From the NCBI GenBank assembly GCA_009835005.1, contig WTFG01000001.1, positions 496,001 to 560,000 on the forward strand: a stretch of 64,000 nucleotides of DNA. The letters run 5' to 3'. This DNA is from Flavobacteriaceae bacterium Ap0902. Its GTDB lineage: Bacteria; Bacteroidota; Bacteroidia; Flavobacteriales; Weeksellaceae. Below are positions 55,446 to 63,933 of this stretch, one piece after another; the stretch's first letter is position 1, and every line of letters begins with the position of its first letter. Both the position numbers and the translations under genes were made by a program. The notes under the pieces are model-generated. The model saw only the letters and a program-made list of their open reading frames with translations. It did not search any database and was not told the origin of the DNA.

Positions 55446-55778
55446 TTAGTCCTTTACTTCCTTGTTTTTCTTGGATTTTGGAAAGGGTAATGCTTTGTAA
55501 GATTCATTGATCAATTCTTCTAATAAATCTGGATTTTCTAATTCATCCTCTATCAGAATATAATCTTTTGCTCTAGGAAAGGGTTTACCCAACGCGCCTT
55601 GGTGCAATTTTAGCCCTACAGGTGTGGGTTTTATATAAAGTTGATTGTTGGTAATAAGCCCCAAAACTTTATGGTTGGCATAGATGCAATATTCTCCAAA
55701 CATTTTTCTAGCACTAAGCATTCCGTCAAACGGAATTTGGTCTAAAACATAATCTTTGAAATCTTCTGTAGAAGCCAT
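55446..55778 (-). CDS. TfoX/Sxy N-terminal domain protein
   Basis: 110 residues from ATG 55778 (MASTEDFKDYVLDQI). The TfoX_N domain is clear: SARKMFGEYCIYANHKVLGLI, QLYIKPTPVG, FPRAKDYILIEDEL. It covers the domain and little else; the C-terminal TfoX_C part of E. coli Sxy is missing. Full-length TfoX controls competence in Gammaproteobacteria; short stand-alone proteins like this one have no proven role. An upstream frame extension would overlap the divergent murB gene. Confidence 0.88.
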   Translation of the reverse strand: MASTEDFKDYVLDQIPFDGMLSARKMFGEYCIYANHKVLGLITNNQLYIKPTPVGLKLHQGALGKPFPRAKDYILIEDELENPDLLEELINESYKALPFPKSKKNKEVKD

Positions 55779-55851
55779 TCTATTTATTTGTGTAGTAAAG
55801 TTAAATAAAATAACTTGTACCTCATTTCTATTAGTTTTCAATTATAAATTT

Positions 55852-56868
55852 ATGTACTCCATTCAATCGAATCAAAAGTTAAAGCCATTCACTACCATGG
55901 CTATTGACGTAGTGGCTTCTAATTATGTAGCAATTAATACGGTAGAGGATTTACAATCCTTTTTAAAAAGTTCTTATGCCAAACCATTGTATATCTTAGG
56001 CGGAGGTAGCAATATTGTTTTTTTGCAAGATTATCCAGGAACTGTTTTGCATATACATAATTTGGGAAAAGGAGTGATGACGCAAGGGGAAAATGAAGTT
56101 CTTGTTAAAGCCAATGCTGGAGAAAATTGGCATGAATTCGTTTTATGGGCGCTATCACATGATTTTGGTGGACTAGAAAATTTATCTTTAATTCCTGGGA
56201 GGGTAGGCGCGTCCCCGATGCAAAATATTGGGGCGTATGGTAGAGAGATCAAAGACGTTTTTTATGAATTAGAAGCGGTAGAAATTGCCACAGGAAAGAT
56301 TAGAATATTTAATCGCGAGGAATGTCAATTTGGATATAGAGATTCTATTTTCAAAAATGAATTAAAAGGACAATACATTATAACTTCAGTTATATTTAGA
56401 CTTACCACAAAGCATCATCAACTTAAAACGGATTATGGTGCTATTCAGAATAAATTGGCATCCATGAATGTGAATAATCCTACCATTCAAGATGTTTCTA
56501 AAGCCGTGATTGCCATTAGAGAAAGTAAATTACCAGATCCTAAAAAAATCCCGAATTGTGGTTCTTTCTTTAAGAATCCTACTATTTTGAATGAGGAATA
56601 TTTATTATTAAAACAACACTTTCCAGAAATGCCAGGCTATGTGGTTTCTGATACGCATACCAAAGTGCCTGCAGGCTGGCTGATAGATTTTGCTGGTTGG
56701 AAGGGGTTTCGCAATGAAACAGTAGGTGTTCACGATAGACAAGCCTTGGTTTTAATCAATCACCATGAGGGAAGCGGAAAAGATATTTTAAATCTTTCTA
56801 ATGAGATTGTGCAGGATATTGATGCGAAATTTGGCATAAAATTAGAAAGAGAAGTTAATATGATTTAA
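55852..56868 (+). CDS. murB: UDP-N-acetylenolpyruvoylglucosamine reductase
   Basis: 338 residues from ATG 55852. The FAD-binding core has LYILGGGSNIVF and LENLSLIPGRVGASPMQNIG. The catalytic serine is in NCGSFFKNP and the C-terminal domain carries PAGWLIDFAGWKG; the layout is type I MurB, like E. coli. The enzyme reduces UDP-GlcNAc-enolpyruvate to UDP-MurNAc with NADPH in peptidoglycan synthesis. It is alone, away from any mur/fts cluster, as often in Bacteroidota. Confidence 0.95.
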   Translation: MYSIQSNQKLKPFTTMAIDVVASNYVAINTVEDLQSFLKSSYAKPLYILGGGSNIVFLQDYPGTVLHIHNLGKGVMTQGENEVLVKANAGENWHEFVLWALSHDFGGLENLSLIPGRVGASPMQNIGAYGREIKDVFYELEAVEIATGKIRIFNREECQFGYRDSIFKNELKGQYIITSVIFRLTTKHHQLKTDYGAIQNKLASMNVNNPTIQDVSKAVIAIRESKLPDPKKIPNCGSFFKNPTILNEEYLLLKQHFPEMPGYVVSDTHTKVPAGWLIDFAGWKGFRNETVGVHDRQALVLINHHEGSGKDILNLSNEIVQDIDAKFGIKLEREVNMI

Positions 56869-56901
56869 GTTCATTCCATCATTCATCATTAAATATTGAT
56901 T

Positions 56902-57429
56902 ATGAAAAACCCTATTTATATTATTTGTTTTATGCTTTTAGCATTCATTACCTCTTGTTCTACTGCGTATGTAGCAAGTGATTATGATAGAGAAGTAGAT
57001 TTTAATCAATATAAAACATATAATTTCTATTCTAATATTGATTGGAAAGATATGAATGAATTTAACCAAAAGGCGATGCTCAGCTCAATCCAAACAGAAC
57101 TTGCCAAAGATGGTTTAACGCAATCAGAAAATCCAGATATCCTTATAGATGTGTTGGTAGATGAAAGGTTAGTCAAACGCCAAACCGGAAGCGTAGGCGT
57201 AGGTTCTGGCAGTTATGGTAGAGGATTGGGTGTGGGGATGTCTGTAGGGATTCCTATTTCTACTAAGAAGATGCAAAAAAATTATGTGATAGAAATGGTG
57301 GATGCTAAAAATGAACATTTGGTTTGGCAGGGTGTTTATGAAAAAGATGCTTCTGTGCGCGCAGATAATCAAGAGATAATTCAACAGGCTGTAACCAAAA
57401 TGTTTACTCAATATCCACCTCAAAAATAA
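56902..57429 (+). CDS. DUF4136-like lipoprotein
   Basis: 175 residues from ATG 56902; TTG 56896 adds two residues only. A lipoprotein signal ends at Cys19 (FITSCSTAYVAS). The body has the DUF4136 pattern: DYDREVDFNQYKTYNFY, then an ordinary beta-sheet with GLTQSENPDILIDVLV and a Gly-rich loop (GSVGVGSGSYGRG), ending QEIIQQAVTKMFTQYPPQ. Function unknown; lipid anchoring in the envelope is likely. It follows murB by 33 bases. Confidence 0.82.
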   Translation: MKNPIYIICFMLLAFITSCSTAYVASDYDREVDFNQYKTYNFYSNIDWKDMNEFNQKAMLSSIQTELAKDGLTQSENPDILIDVLVDERLVKRQTGSVGVGSGSYGRGLGVGMSVGIPISTKKMQKNYVIEMVDAKNEHLVWQGVYEKDASVRADNQEIIQQAVTKMFTQYPPQK

Positions 57430-57436
57430 TAGGTCT

Positions 57437-57739
57437 ATGTCAAAAGATGATATTCAATCTAGAGAAGAAAAAGTGAGAGAACTAGATGAGTCTATGCATT
57501 TGCTAGGGCAAGATACAGAGACTTTAATAGGCATCTTATCTAAATTAAAAGAAATTCAAAAAAGAAAATCTAACCTAGAAACATACTATTACAATGGTGG
57601 GTATCTTGCCGATTTAGAAATAGAAAATCAATTCAAAGATACCTATGGAATTTTAAGTGAAGATGGATTGCATAATTTATTCTATGAAATCAATCAGGCA
57701 GAACTAGAAATCATAAAATATTTAGTGAATAAATTATAG
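57437..57739 (+). CDS. DUF4298-like small protein
   Basis: 100 residues, strongly helical, with heptad-like spacing in the first 60 (LIGILSKLKEIQKRKSNLETYY). The segment GILSEDGLHNLFYEI resembles the conserved end of DUF4298 proteins. It is cytoplasmic and acidic. It begins 7 bases after the lipoprotein gene. The family call is tentative and the function is unknown. Confidence 0.6.
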   Translation: MSKDDIQSREEKVRELDESMHLLGQDTETLIGILSKLKEIQKRKSNLETYYYNGGYLADLEIENQFKDTYGILSEDGLHNLFYEINQAELEIIKYLVNKL

Positions 57740-57749
57740 ATAATATTCG

Positions 57750-58385
57750 CTAAGGGATATTCATATATTTATGTGTCTGAATACTTACCTTCCATTTCGG
57801 ATTGTTGAGTATATAATCCACGATTTTAGGCATTATTTCTTCTCGTTTACTCCATTCTGGTTGCAAGAATAATTCACAATCTTCTGGCACACGTGCTGCA
57901 AACTCTTCTGCAAATTTAAAGTCATGATGATTAAAGATGATGCACTTCAACTCATTGGCTTTGGCTACCACCTCATCTTTAGGCAAGAGTCTTTTTTTAG
58001 GGGAAAGACATATCCAATCGATTTGACCACTTAATGGATGTGACCCACTTGTTTCTATATGAATGGTGCATCCCTTGGCTTTTAAGGCAGCTGTTAAATA
58101 ATCTAGATTCCACATAAGAGGCTCACCCCCTGTGAGAATAATGTTTTTAGAGAATTCTGTGGCTTGGTCTACTAGGGTATCTATATCCGTAAGTGGATGC
58201 TTCCCAGCTTCCCAACTTTCCTTAACATCACACCAGTGACAACCTACATCACAACCGCCAATGCGTATGAAATAGGATGCCATGCCCGTATGCACACCTT
58301 CGCCTTGCAAAGTGTAAAAATGCTCCATAATAGGGAGCATTTTACCTTCTTTCATCAATATATTTTCTTCTTTACTAATTTTCAA
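57750..58385 (-). CDS. queE: 7-carboxy-7-deazaguanine synthase
   Basis: 211 residues. The radical-SAM cluster is Cys45, Cys49, Cys52 (CDVGCHWC, CX3CX2C), with LTGGEPLMW after it. The ring-contraction pocket LQGEGVHTG and the C-terminal VSIQTHKYMNIP agree with QueE. It converts carboxytetrahydropterin to 7-carboxy-7-deazaguanine, a step on the way to queuosine. The gene is 21 bases downstream of folD on the same strand. QueA, which acts near the end of the same pathway, lies 2 kb away; queC, queD, queF and tgt are not in view. Confidence 0.93.
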   Translation of the reverse strand: MKISKEENILMKEGKMLPIMEHFYTLQGEGVHTGMASYFIRIGGCDVGCHWCDVKESWEAGKHPLTDIDTLVDQATEFSKNIILTGGEPLMWNLDYLTAALKAKGCTIHIETSGSHPLSGQIDWICLSPKKRLLPKDEVVAKANELKCIIFNHHDFKFAEEFAARVPEDCELFLQPEWSKREEIMPKIVDYILNNPKWKVSIQTHKYMNIP

Positions 58386-58406
58386 TCTTTAGGTAATCTT
58401 TTGTGT

Positions 58407-59282
58407 TTATTTATTTCTTTTGTAAGAAAGCAAAGTGTTTTTAAGGAGCATCGATCTAGTCATTGGTCCCACACCTCCTGGAACGGGCGTAATGTAAGAG
58501 GTTTTATCTTTTACATTTTCATAATCCACATCTCCTACTAGTTTATATCCTTTCTTAGTAGAATCATCTTCTACTCTTGAGATACCTACATCAATCACCA
58601 CAGCACCTTCTTTCACCATTTCTTCTTTCAAGAAATTTGGAACCCCCAGAGCAGTAATGATGATATCTGCTTCTTTAGTAAATTCTTCTACATGCGGGGT
58701 TGCACTATGGCAAAGTGTCACCGTGCTGTTACCTGGCGTAGTCTTTCTGCCCATCAATATGCTCATAGGTCTACCCACAATGTGACTACGTCCAATAATG
58801 ACACAATGTTTCCCTTTGGTATCTATGTTATATCGTTCCAGCATTTCCATGATTCCTGCAGGCGTAGCTGGAAGGAATGCATCCATATCCAGAGCCATTT
58901 TACCAAAGTTGGTAGGGTGGAAACCATCTACATCTCTATCTGGGTTGATTGCCATGGTCACACGTTCTTGGTCGATATGTTTGGGTAATGGCAATTGTAC
59001 AATAAAACCGTCTAAATCTTTTTCTGTATTTAACTTTTCAATCAAGTCTAAAAGTTCTTCTTCAGAGATGTCAGAGGACAATCGGTGCAAAGTAGATTTA
59101 AAACCTACTGCCTCACAATCCTTAATTTTATTGCGCACATAAGATTGACTAGCAGGATCTTCACCCACTAATACCGCTGCCAAGTGTGGTGCTCTTTTAT
59201 CTGCATCTAATATAGCATCAACTTCTTGTTTTATTTCTTCTCTAATTTTTTTAGAAAGCTTATTACCGTCTAGAATTTGCAT
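58407..59282 (-). CDS. folD: methylenetetrahydrofolate dehydrogenase/cyclohydrolase
   Basis: 291 residues. The catalytic segment SYVRNKIKDCEAVG contains the Tyr and Lys of the bifunctional enzyme; DGFIVQLPLPKHI and NPDRDVDGFHPTN follow. The nucleotide-binding site is VIIGRSHIVGRPMSILM, and GGVGPMTRSML is near the end. FolD interconverts 5,10-methylene-, methenyl- and 10-formyl-THF. It heads a minus-strand unit with queE and has a near-adjacent promoter, divergent from a small membrane protein gene. Confidence 0.96.
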   Translation of the reverse strand: MQILDGNKLSKKIREEIKQEVDAILDADKRAPHLAAVLVGEDPASQSYVRNKIKDCEAVGFKSTLHRLSSDISEEELLDLIEKLNTEKDLDGFIVQLPLPKHIDQERVTMAINPDRDVDGFHPTNFGKMALDMDAFLPATPAGIMEMLERYNIDTKGKHCVIIGRSHIVGRPMSILMGRKTTPGNSTVTLCHSATPHVEEFTKEADIIITALGVPNFLKEEMVKEGAVVIDVGISRVEDDSTKKGYKLVGDVDYENVKDKTSYITPVPGGVGPMTRSMLLKNTLLSYKRNK

Positions 59283-59297
59283 AACATAAATTTTCTA

Positions 59298-59305
59298 CAA
59301 AGGTA
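59298..59305 (-). promoter_or_regulatory. -7 element of folD
   Basis: Minus strand TACCTTTG, an exact TAnnTTTG, ending 15 bases before the folD ATG. Confidence 0.5.
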
Positions 59306-59319
59306 CATTATAAATCTGT

Positions 59320-59327
59320 TATCTTTG
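59320..59327 (+). promoter_or_regulatory. -7 element next to a small membrane protein gene
   Basis: TATCTTTG, an exact TAnnTTTG, ending 4 bases before ATG 59332. It is divergent from the folD element, and the predicted mRNA would have almost no leader. Confidence 0.45.
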
Positions 59328-59331
59328 TAAC

Positions 59332-59538
59332 ATGAAAAAGATAACCCCAGCCATTTATATATTTAGTTTCTTTATAGCCGTTGTCGTCATGTATTGGGTG
59401 ATGATCAAACAAGATGGAGCCACCCATGAGCAAGCTTTGATCAATGCCCTTGCGGGTGGAATAGGAATGCTCATAGGGCTTTTTCTCTATGGTAAATTCC
59501 TCAAAAAAGGAGGGGATAATGATAAAATGCCAGACTAA
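59332..59538 (+). CDS. small membrane protein of unknown function
   Basis: 68 residues with two membrane helices: about 6-24 (PAIYIFSFFIAVVVMYWVM) and 38-57 (INALAGGIGMLIGLFLYGKF). The tail is basic then acidic (KFLKKGGDNDKMPD), so the protein probably has both ends in the cytoplasm. I do not recognise a family. It is expressed from its own promoter divergent from folD. Confidence 0.65.
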   Translation: MKKITPAIYIFSFFIAVVVMYWVMIKQDGATHEQALINALAGGIGMLIGLFLYGKFLKKGGDNDKMPD

Positions 59539-59671
59539 GCATTCATTGATTTAGTACTTTTAAATTAGATAGTGTTATACATTCTTAATAGAAGTGTTTT
59601 TACAAAATACCTTCTTTCTCTTGTGATACGATTAATTTAACAAAAAACCAAAACACCCAAATTTTTATTTG

Positions 59672-59679
59672 TATATTTG
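59672..59679 (+). promoter_or_regulatory. -7 element of queA
   Basis: TATATTTG matches TAnnTTTG and is followed by CATTC. It lies 24 bases before ATG 59704 and would fall at the very start of the frame if TTG 59677 were used, which supports the ATG. Confidence 0.45.
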
Positions 59680-59703
59680 CATTCCTGCAAAAACTGCGTA
59701 CAT

Positions 59704-60759
59704 ATGAAAATGAAAACATCGGATTTCGATTTTAAACTGCCAGAAGAACTGCTAGCAGAACGCCCTTCGGACTATAGGGATGAGGCACGCATGATGGTAG
59801 TGAATCGAAAGGAAGAAACAATAGAACATAAAACATTCAAGGACTTAATAGATTATTTTGAAGAAGATGATGTGTTAATCATGAATAATACGAAGGTTTT
59901 CCCGGCCAGATTATTTGGTAATAAGGAGAAAACTGGAGCCAAAATAGAAGTATTTTTACTTCGTGAATTGGATCAAGAAATGCGTCTTTGGGATGTCTTA
60001 GTAGACCCTGCTCGTAAGATTAGAATTGGTAACAAGCTGTTCTTTGGAGATAATGATGAATTAGTTGCAGAGGTTGTGGATAACACGACATCTCGTGGTA
60101 GAACTTTAAGGTTCTTATATGATGGTCCTTACGAGGAGTATCGTGAATTGCTAAAGAAACTTGGAACAACACCGCTCCCTAAATACATTAAAAGAGAAGC
60201 AGATGAAGAGGATGCGGAACGTTACCAAACCATCTTCGCCAAAGAAGAAGGTGCGGTGGCTGCTCCCACAGCTGGTTTACACTTTTCTAAACATTTAATT
60301 AAAAGATTAGAGATTAAAGGGGTTGATTTTGCAGAAGTAACCTTGCATATTGGGTTAGGGACTTTTGCGCCTGTAGAAGTAGAAGATTTGACAAAGCACA
60401 AAATGGAATCTGAAAGGGCTTATATTTCTCAAGAAACTGCAGATCGTGTGAATCGTGCTATAGATGATAAGAAGAGAATTTGTGCCGTGGGAACAACTTC
60501 TATGCGCGCTATAGAATCTGCCGTATCTGCCAATGGTTATCTAAACCCTTATCAAGCATGGACTAATAAATACATTCACCCACCCTATGAATTTAGTATT
60601 GCGAATTGTATGATTACCAATTTCCATACGCCACGCTCTACTTTGCTAATGATGGTCTCTGCATTTACAGGCCATGATTTAATGATGAAAGCATACAAAG
60701 AAGCCATCAAAGAGAAATATAAATTTTACTCTTATGGCGATGCCATGTTGATTATCTAA
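59704..60759 (+). CDS. queA: S-adenosylmethionine:tRNA ribosyltransferase-isomerase
   Basis: 351 residues from ATG 59704. The full QueA set of motifs is present: [21 protein letters not shown] at the start, [42 protein letters not shown] and [17 protein letters not shown]. It moves the ribosyl part of SAM onto preQ1-modified tRNA to form epoxyqueuosine. The upstream TTG at 59677 gives an atypical N-terminus. A terminator follows. Confidence 0.96.
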   Translation: MKMKTSDFDFKLPEELLAERPSDYRDEARMMVVNRKEETIEHKTFKDLIDYFEEDDVLIMNNTKVFPARLFGNKEKTGAKIEVFLLRELDQEMRLWDVLVDPARKIRIGNKLFFGDNDELVAEVVDNTTSRGRTLRFLYDGPYEEYRELLKKLGTTPLPKYIKREADEEDAERYQTIFAKEEGAVAAPTAGLHFSKHLIKRLEIKGVDFAEVTLHIGLGTFAPVEVEDLTKHKMESERAYISQETADRVNRAIDDKKRICAVGTTSMRAIESAVSANGYLNPYQAWTNKYIHPPYEFSIANCMITNFHTPRSTLLMMVSAFTGHDLMMKAYKEAIKEKYKFYSYGDAMLII

Positions 60760-60782
60760 AAGAATTTATGGAATAAATTTAT

Positions 60783-60813
60783 AAAAGCAATCTGAGTTTC
60801 GGGTTGCTTTTTT
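60783..60813 (+). terminator. Rho-independent terminator after queA
   Basis: AGCAATCTG pairs with CGGGTTGCT, including two G-T pairs, around AGTTT, and ends in a T-run. It separates queA from rlmN. Confidence 0.75.
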
Positions 60814-60841
60814 AATTTAAGCAAGTTGAATATCTGTTTCG

Positions 60842-60849
60842 TATCTTTG
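60842..60849 (+). promoter_or_regulatory. -7 element of rlmN
   Basis: TATCTTTG matches TAnnTTTG and is followed by CCCC. Transcription should begin near 60857, upstream of the expected protein start at 60875-60881. Confidence 0.5.
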
Positions 60850-60877
60850 CCCCAATTAATTAAAATTTAATACCATA

Positions 60878-61939
60878 ATTATCGCAACGCCAAAAGACAT
60901 AAGAAAACTCACGCTAGAAGAACTTACTCAATTTATCAAAGAATTTGGAGAAAAACCTTTTAGAGCAAAACAAATTTATGAATGGCTTTGGAATAAAAAT
61001 GCTCATTCGTTTGATGAGATGACCAGTATCTCTAAAGAATTAAGAGAAGAATTGTCTAGACACTTTGTCATACAACCAATTACATTAGAAGAACATCAAA
61101 AAAGTAACGATGGCACGATTAAAAATGCAGTCAAATTATTTGATGGTAATGTGGTAGAATCTGTTTTGATTCCTACGGATTCGCGTACTACGGCTTGTGT
61201 TTCTTCTCAAGTGGGTTGTAGTTTAGATTGTAAATTTTGTGCTACTTCCAGGTTAAAGAGAATGCGAAATCTAACAGCCGCAGAAATTGTGGATCAAGTG
61301 AGTCTTATAGACCAACAGAGTAAAAGGGATTTTAATCATCCATTATCCAATATTGTATATATGGGGATGGGAGAACCTTTATTAAACTTTAATAATGTAG
61401 TAGATTCTGTTAAGAAGATTACGACACCGCACCCCAATGGTCTGGGAATGTCCCCTAGGAGAATCACAGTTTCAACCTCTGGAATTCCGAAAATGATAGA
61501 GAAATTAGCAGATGAGAATTTGAGAGTCGGTTTAGCGCTTTCATTGCATTCTGCAATAGAAGAGAAAAGGAACAAGATTATGCCTTTTAGTGAGAAGTTT
61601 CCATTAGAGGATATTTTAGATAGTCTAAGATATTGGTATGATAAAACAGGAAGCAGAATCACCATAGAGTATATCATTTGGAAAGACATCAATGACACCA
61701 AAGAAGATATGAATGCTTTGGTACGTTTCTGCCAGAGGGTTCCAGTCAAGGTAAATTTAATAGAATATAATAGCATTGGCGATCCAGAATTTCAACAAGC
61801 TCCTCCAGAAATTACAGATGCTTATATAGCGGCATTAGAAAGACACAATATTATAGTCAATGTACGCAGAAGTCGTGGTAAGGATATTGATGCTGCTTGT
61901 GGACAGTTGGCTAATAAAAATAAGTTAACTGTGAATTAA
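60878..61939 (+). CDS. rlmN: 23S rRNA/tRNA adenine-C2 methyltransferase with a non-canonical start
   Basis: The radical-SAM core has the cysteines of GCSLDCKFCATS, and the methyl-carrying cysteine in DAACGQLA near the end. The first ATG (61019) would remove about 47 residues that are clearly part of RlmN: KDIRKLTLEEL and KPFRAKQIYEWLW, the N-terminal RNA-binding helices. Upstream the frame is open back to 60860 but has no ATG, GTG or TTG; ATA 60875, ATT 60878 and ATC 60881 are the candidates. With ATT the protein is 353 residues, normal for flavobacterial RlmN. A sequence error or a real AUU start are the two explanations. Confidence 0.88.
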   Translation: MIATPKDIRKLTLEELTQFIKEFGEKPFRAKQIYEWLWNKNAHSFDEMTSISKELREELSRHFVIQPITLEEHQKSNDGTIKNAVKLFDGNVVESVLIPTDSRTTACVSSQVGCSLDCKFCATSRLKRMRNLTAAEIVDQVSLIDQQSKRDFNHPLSNIVYMGMGEPLLNFNNVVDSVKKITTPHPNGLGMSPRRITVSTSGIPKMIEKLADENLRVGLALSLHSAIEEKRNKIMPFSEKFPLEDILDSLRYWYDKTGSRITIEYIIWKDINDTKEDMNALVRFCQRVPVKVNLIEYNSIGDPEFQQAPPEITDAYIAALERHNIIVNVRRSRGKDIDAACGQLANKNKLTVN

Positions 61940-61988
61940 AAGATATATTTAAAAGGAATTTAATTAAATTTGATACTTAAACGTACAC

Positions 61989-62897
61989 ATGAAAATTATA
62001 ATAGCTTCTATACTGTCTGTTTTATTTTTAACATCTTGTGCTACACAGGTTGCTAATCTTGCCTATGAGGATTTATCTGTAGAATCTGAATATATTATTT
62101 CTAATCAATTAGATGAGATTTCTGGGTTACAATATGAGGATAATTTATTTTATGGATTTAATGATAGTGAGGGAGAACCAGAGATATATACTTTTAATCT
62201 AGACGACCCAGAAAGTCTAAAAACGATTAGATTAAAGGATGCGAAGAATGTGGATTGGGAAGATATGGCTATGTCTGATTCCCTAATTTTTATAGGTGAT
62301 TTTGGAAATAATATAGGCAATAGAAAAGACCAAACGATTTATACAGTTAGAAGAGCAGACATAGATTTAAGTAAGGAAAATCAAACAATAGATACCAGAC
62401 CGATTTCCTTCTTCTACCCAGAGCAAAAAAACTTTGATAAGCAGCCCTATCAACATGATTTTGATATGGAAAGTATGGTTTATTTTAATGATGAAATTCA
62501 TTTATTCACCAAAGAATGGAAAAGTGAGAAAACACATCATTTTACTTTGGATTTAGTCAAAGGTATTCAACCAGCATGGTTAGTAGAGGATTTTGATCTT
62601 GGGTTTTTAGCTACAGGAGCAGATGTCATTCAATTAAATAATTATCAATCTAGATTGGCTATCGTTGGGTATAATAGAGATGGAGAGGTTTTTCTAATGC
62701 TCACAGATTTTAAAAATAAAGATAAAAAATGGTTAGACAACCCCCATACCATCATTAAAATTGGAGAAGCAGACCAGTTGGGGCAAGTAGAAGGAGTTGC
62801 TTTTAAGACGGCTAAAGCGTTATGTATTTCTGCAGAGGCTATTAACTCGGACCTTGGGAGCATAAAACAGAACGTGCGTTGTATGCGTATAAATTAA
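61989..62897 (+). CDS. lipoprotein with a propeller-like domain, function unknown
   Basis: 302 residues with a lipoprotein signal ending at Cys17 (VLFLTSCATQ). The body has several beta-rich repeats: DEISGLQYEDNLFYGFND, NVDWEDMAMSDSLIFIGDFG with NNIGNRKDQTIYTV, and late GQVEGVAFKTAKALCIS. These look like blades of a beta-propeller. Conserved acidic residues (WEDMA, GDFGNN) could bind metal. I do not recognise an enzyme. It lies just upstream of the polyprenyl synthase gene (4-base gap), which suggests cotranscription. Confidence 0.7.
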   Translation: MKIIIASILSVLFLTSCATQVANLAYEDLSVESEYIISNQLDEISGLQYEDNLFYGFNDSEGEPEIYTFNLDDPESLKTIRLKDAKNVDWEDMAMSDSLIFIGDFGNNIGNRKDQTIYTVRRADIDLSKENQTIDTRPISFFYPEQKNFDKQPYQHDFDMESMVYFNDEIHLFTKEWKSEKTHHFTLDLVKGIQPAWLVEDFDLGFLATGADVIQLNNYQSRLAIVGYNRDGEVFLMLTDFKNKDKKWLDNPHTIIKIGEADQLGQVEGVAFKTAKALCISAEAINSDLGSIKQNVRCMRIN

Positions 62898-62901
62898 AGA
62901 T

Positions 62902-63879
62902 TTGGCAAAAATAATAAATAAAATAAAAGCACCGATTGCAGAAGAGATGAAAATCTTTGAAAGCAAATTCTATGGGGCTATGAAGACCAATGTCTCCCTT
63001 TTAGATAGGGTGATGCAGTACATCGTCCGAAGGAAAGGGAAACAAATGCGGCCTATGTTTGTGTTTTTAACGGCTAAATTAACTGGACAAACTACAGAAA
63101 GAACCTATCGTGGAGCTTCTATGATAGAGTTGATTCATACGGCCAGTTTAGTTCATGATGATGTGGTAGATGATAGTGATTTACGGCGAGGATTCTTTTC
63201 TATTAACGCCTTGTGGAAGAATAAAATTGCTGTCCTCGTTGGGGATTATTTGCTATCTAAGAGTGTCTTGCTAGCTACGGAAAATAAGGACTTTGATTTA
63301 CTAACTGTCGTGTCCAATGCTATTCGGGAAATGAGCGAAGGGGAATTGCTACAGATAGAGAAGGCTAGGAATTTAGATATTACAGAGGAAGTTTATTTTG
63401 AAATTATTAGGCAAAAGACAGCTACACTTATAGCTGCATGCTGCGAGGCTGGTGCTAGGTCTACTGGTTGTACAGAGGAAATGGCTGCGAAGATGAATCG
63501 TTTTGGGGAATTAGTAGGAATTGCTTTTCAGATCAAAGATGATTTATTTGATTATACCAGTACCAATTTAATTGGAAAACCTATTGGGATTGATATCAAA
63601 GAGCAAAAAATGACATTGCCGCTTATTTATAGTATTAATACAGCTTCTAAATCAGAAAAGAAATGGCTGATTAGATCGGTTAAAAAGCATAATAATAACA
63701 AGAAGCGCGTTAACGAGGTTATAGAATATGTTAAAACCCACGGAGGTTTAAACTATGCTCGTCAAGTCATGTTTGATTATAGAGACAAAGCGATTCGCAT
63801 CTTAGATGAATTCCCAGATTCAGAAGCAAAAACTTCTTTGTTGACTTTATTAAACTATGTGGTAGAACGAGATCATTAA
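62902..63879 (+). CDS. polyprenyl diphosphate synthase (trans type)
   Basis: 325 residues with a TTG start. The first Asp-rich motif is HDDVVDDSDLRRG and the second FQIKDDLFDYTS. GKQMRPMFVFL near the start and GELLQIEKARN between them are typical. Residues just before the first motif (LIHTASLV) lack bulky aromatics, which fits a long-chain (C35-C40) product for menaquinone side chains. It condenses isopentenyl diphosphate onto an allylic primer. Product length is inferred, not proven. Confidence 0.92.
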   Translation: MAKIINKIKAPIAEEMKIFESKFYGAMKTNVSLLDRVMQYIVRRKGKQMRPMFVFLTAKLTGQTTERTYRGASMIELIHTASLVHDDVVDDSDLRRGFFSINALWKNKIAVLVGDYLLSKSVLLATENKDFDLLTVVSNAIREMSEGELLQIEKARNLDITEEVYFEIIRQKTATLIAACCEAGARSTGCTEEMAAKMNRFGELVGIAFQIKDDLFDYTSTNLIGKPIGIDIKEQKMTLPLIYSINTASKSEKKWLIRSVKKHNNNKKRVNEVIEYVKTHGGLNYARQVMFDYRDKAIRILDEFPDSEAKTSLLTLLNYVVERDH

Positions 63880-63906
63880 AGTCTATAATCCCTTCATTTT
63901 CTTCAA

Positions 63907-63933
63907 TTAGAGAACGCTCTAAGGATATTTTTT
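63907..63933 (+). terminator. possible weak terminator
   Basis: TTAGAG-AACG-CTCTAA forms a six-pair hairpin; a T-run starts six bases later. The distance makes it a weak call. Confidence 0.35.

Noticed and set aside
58692-59142. Open frames opposite folD
   Set aside because: Opposite-strand shadows of a strongly conserved enzyme, with no start context or recognisable product.
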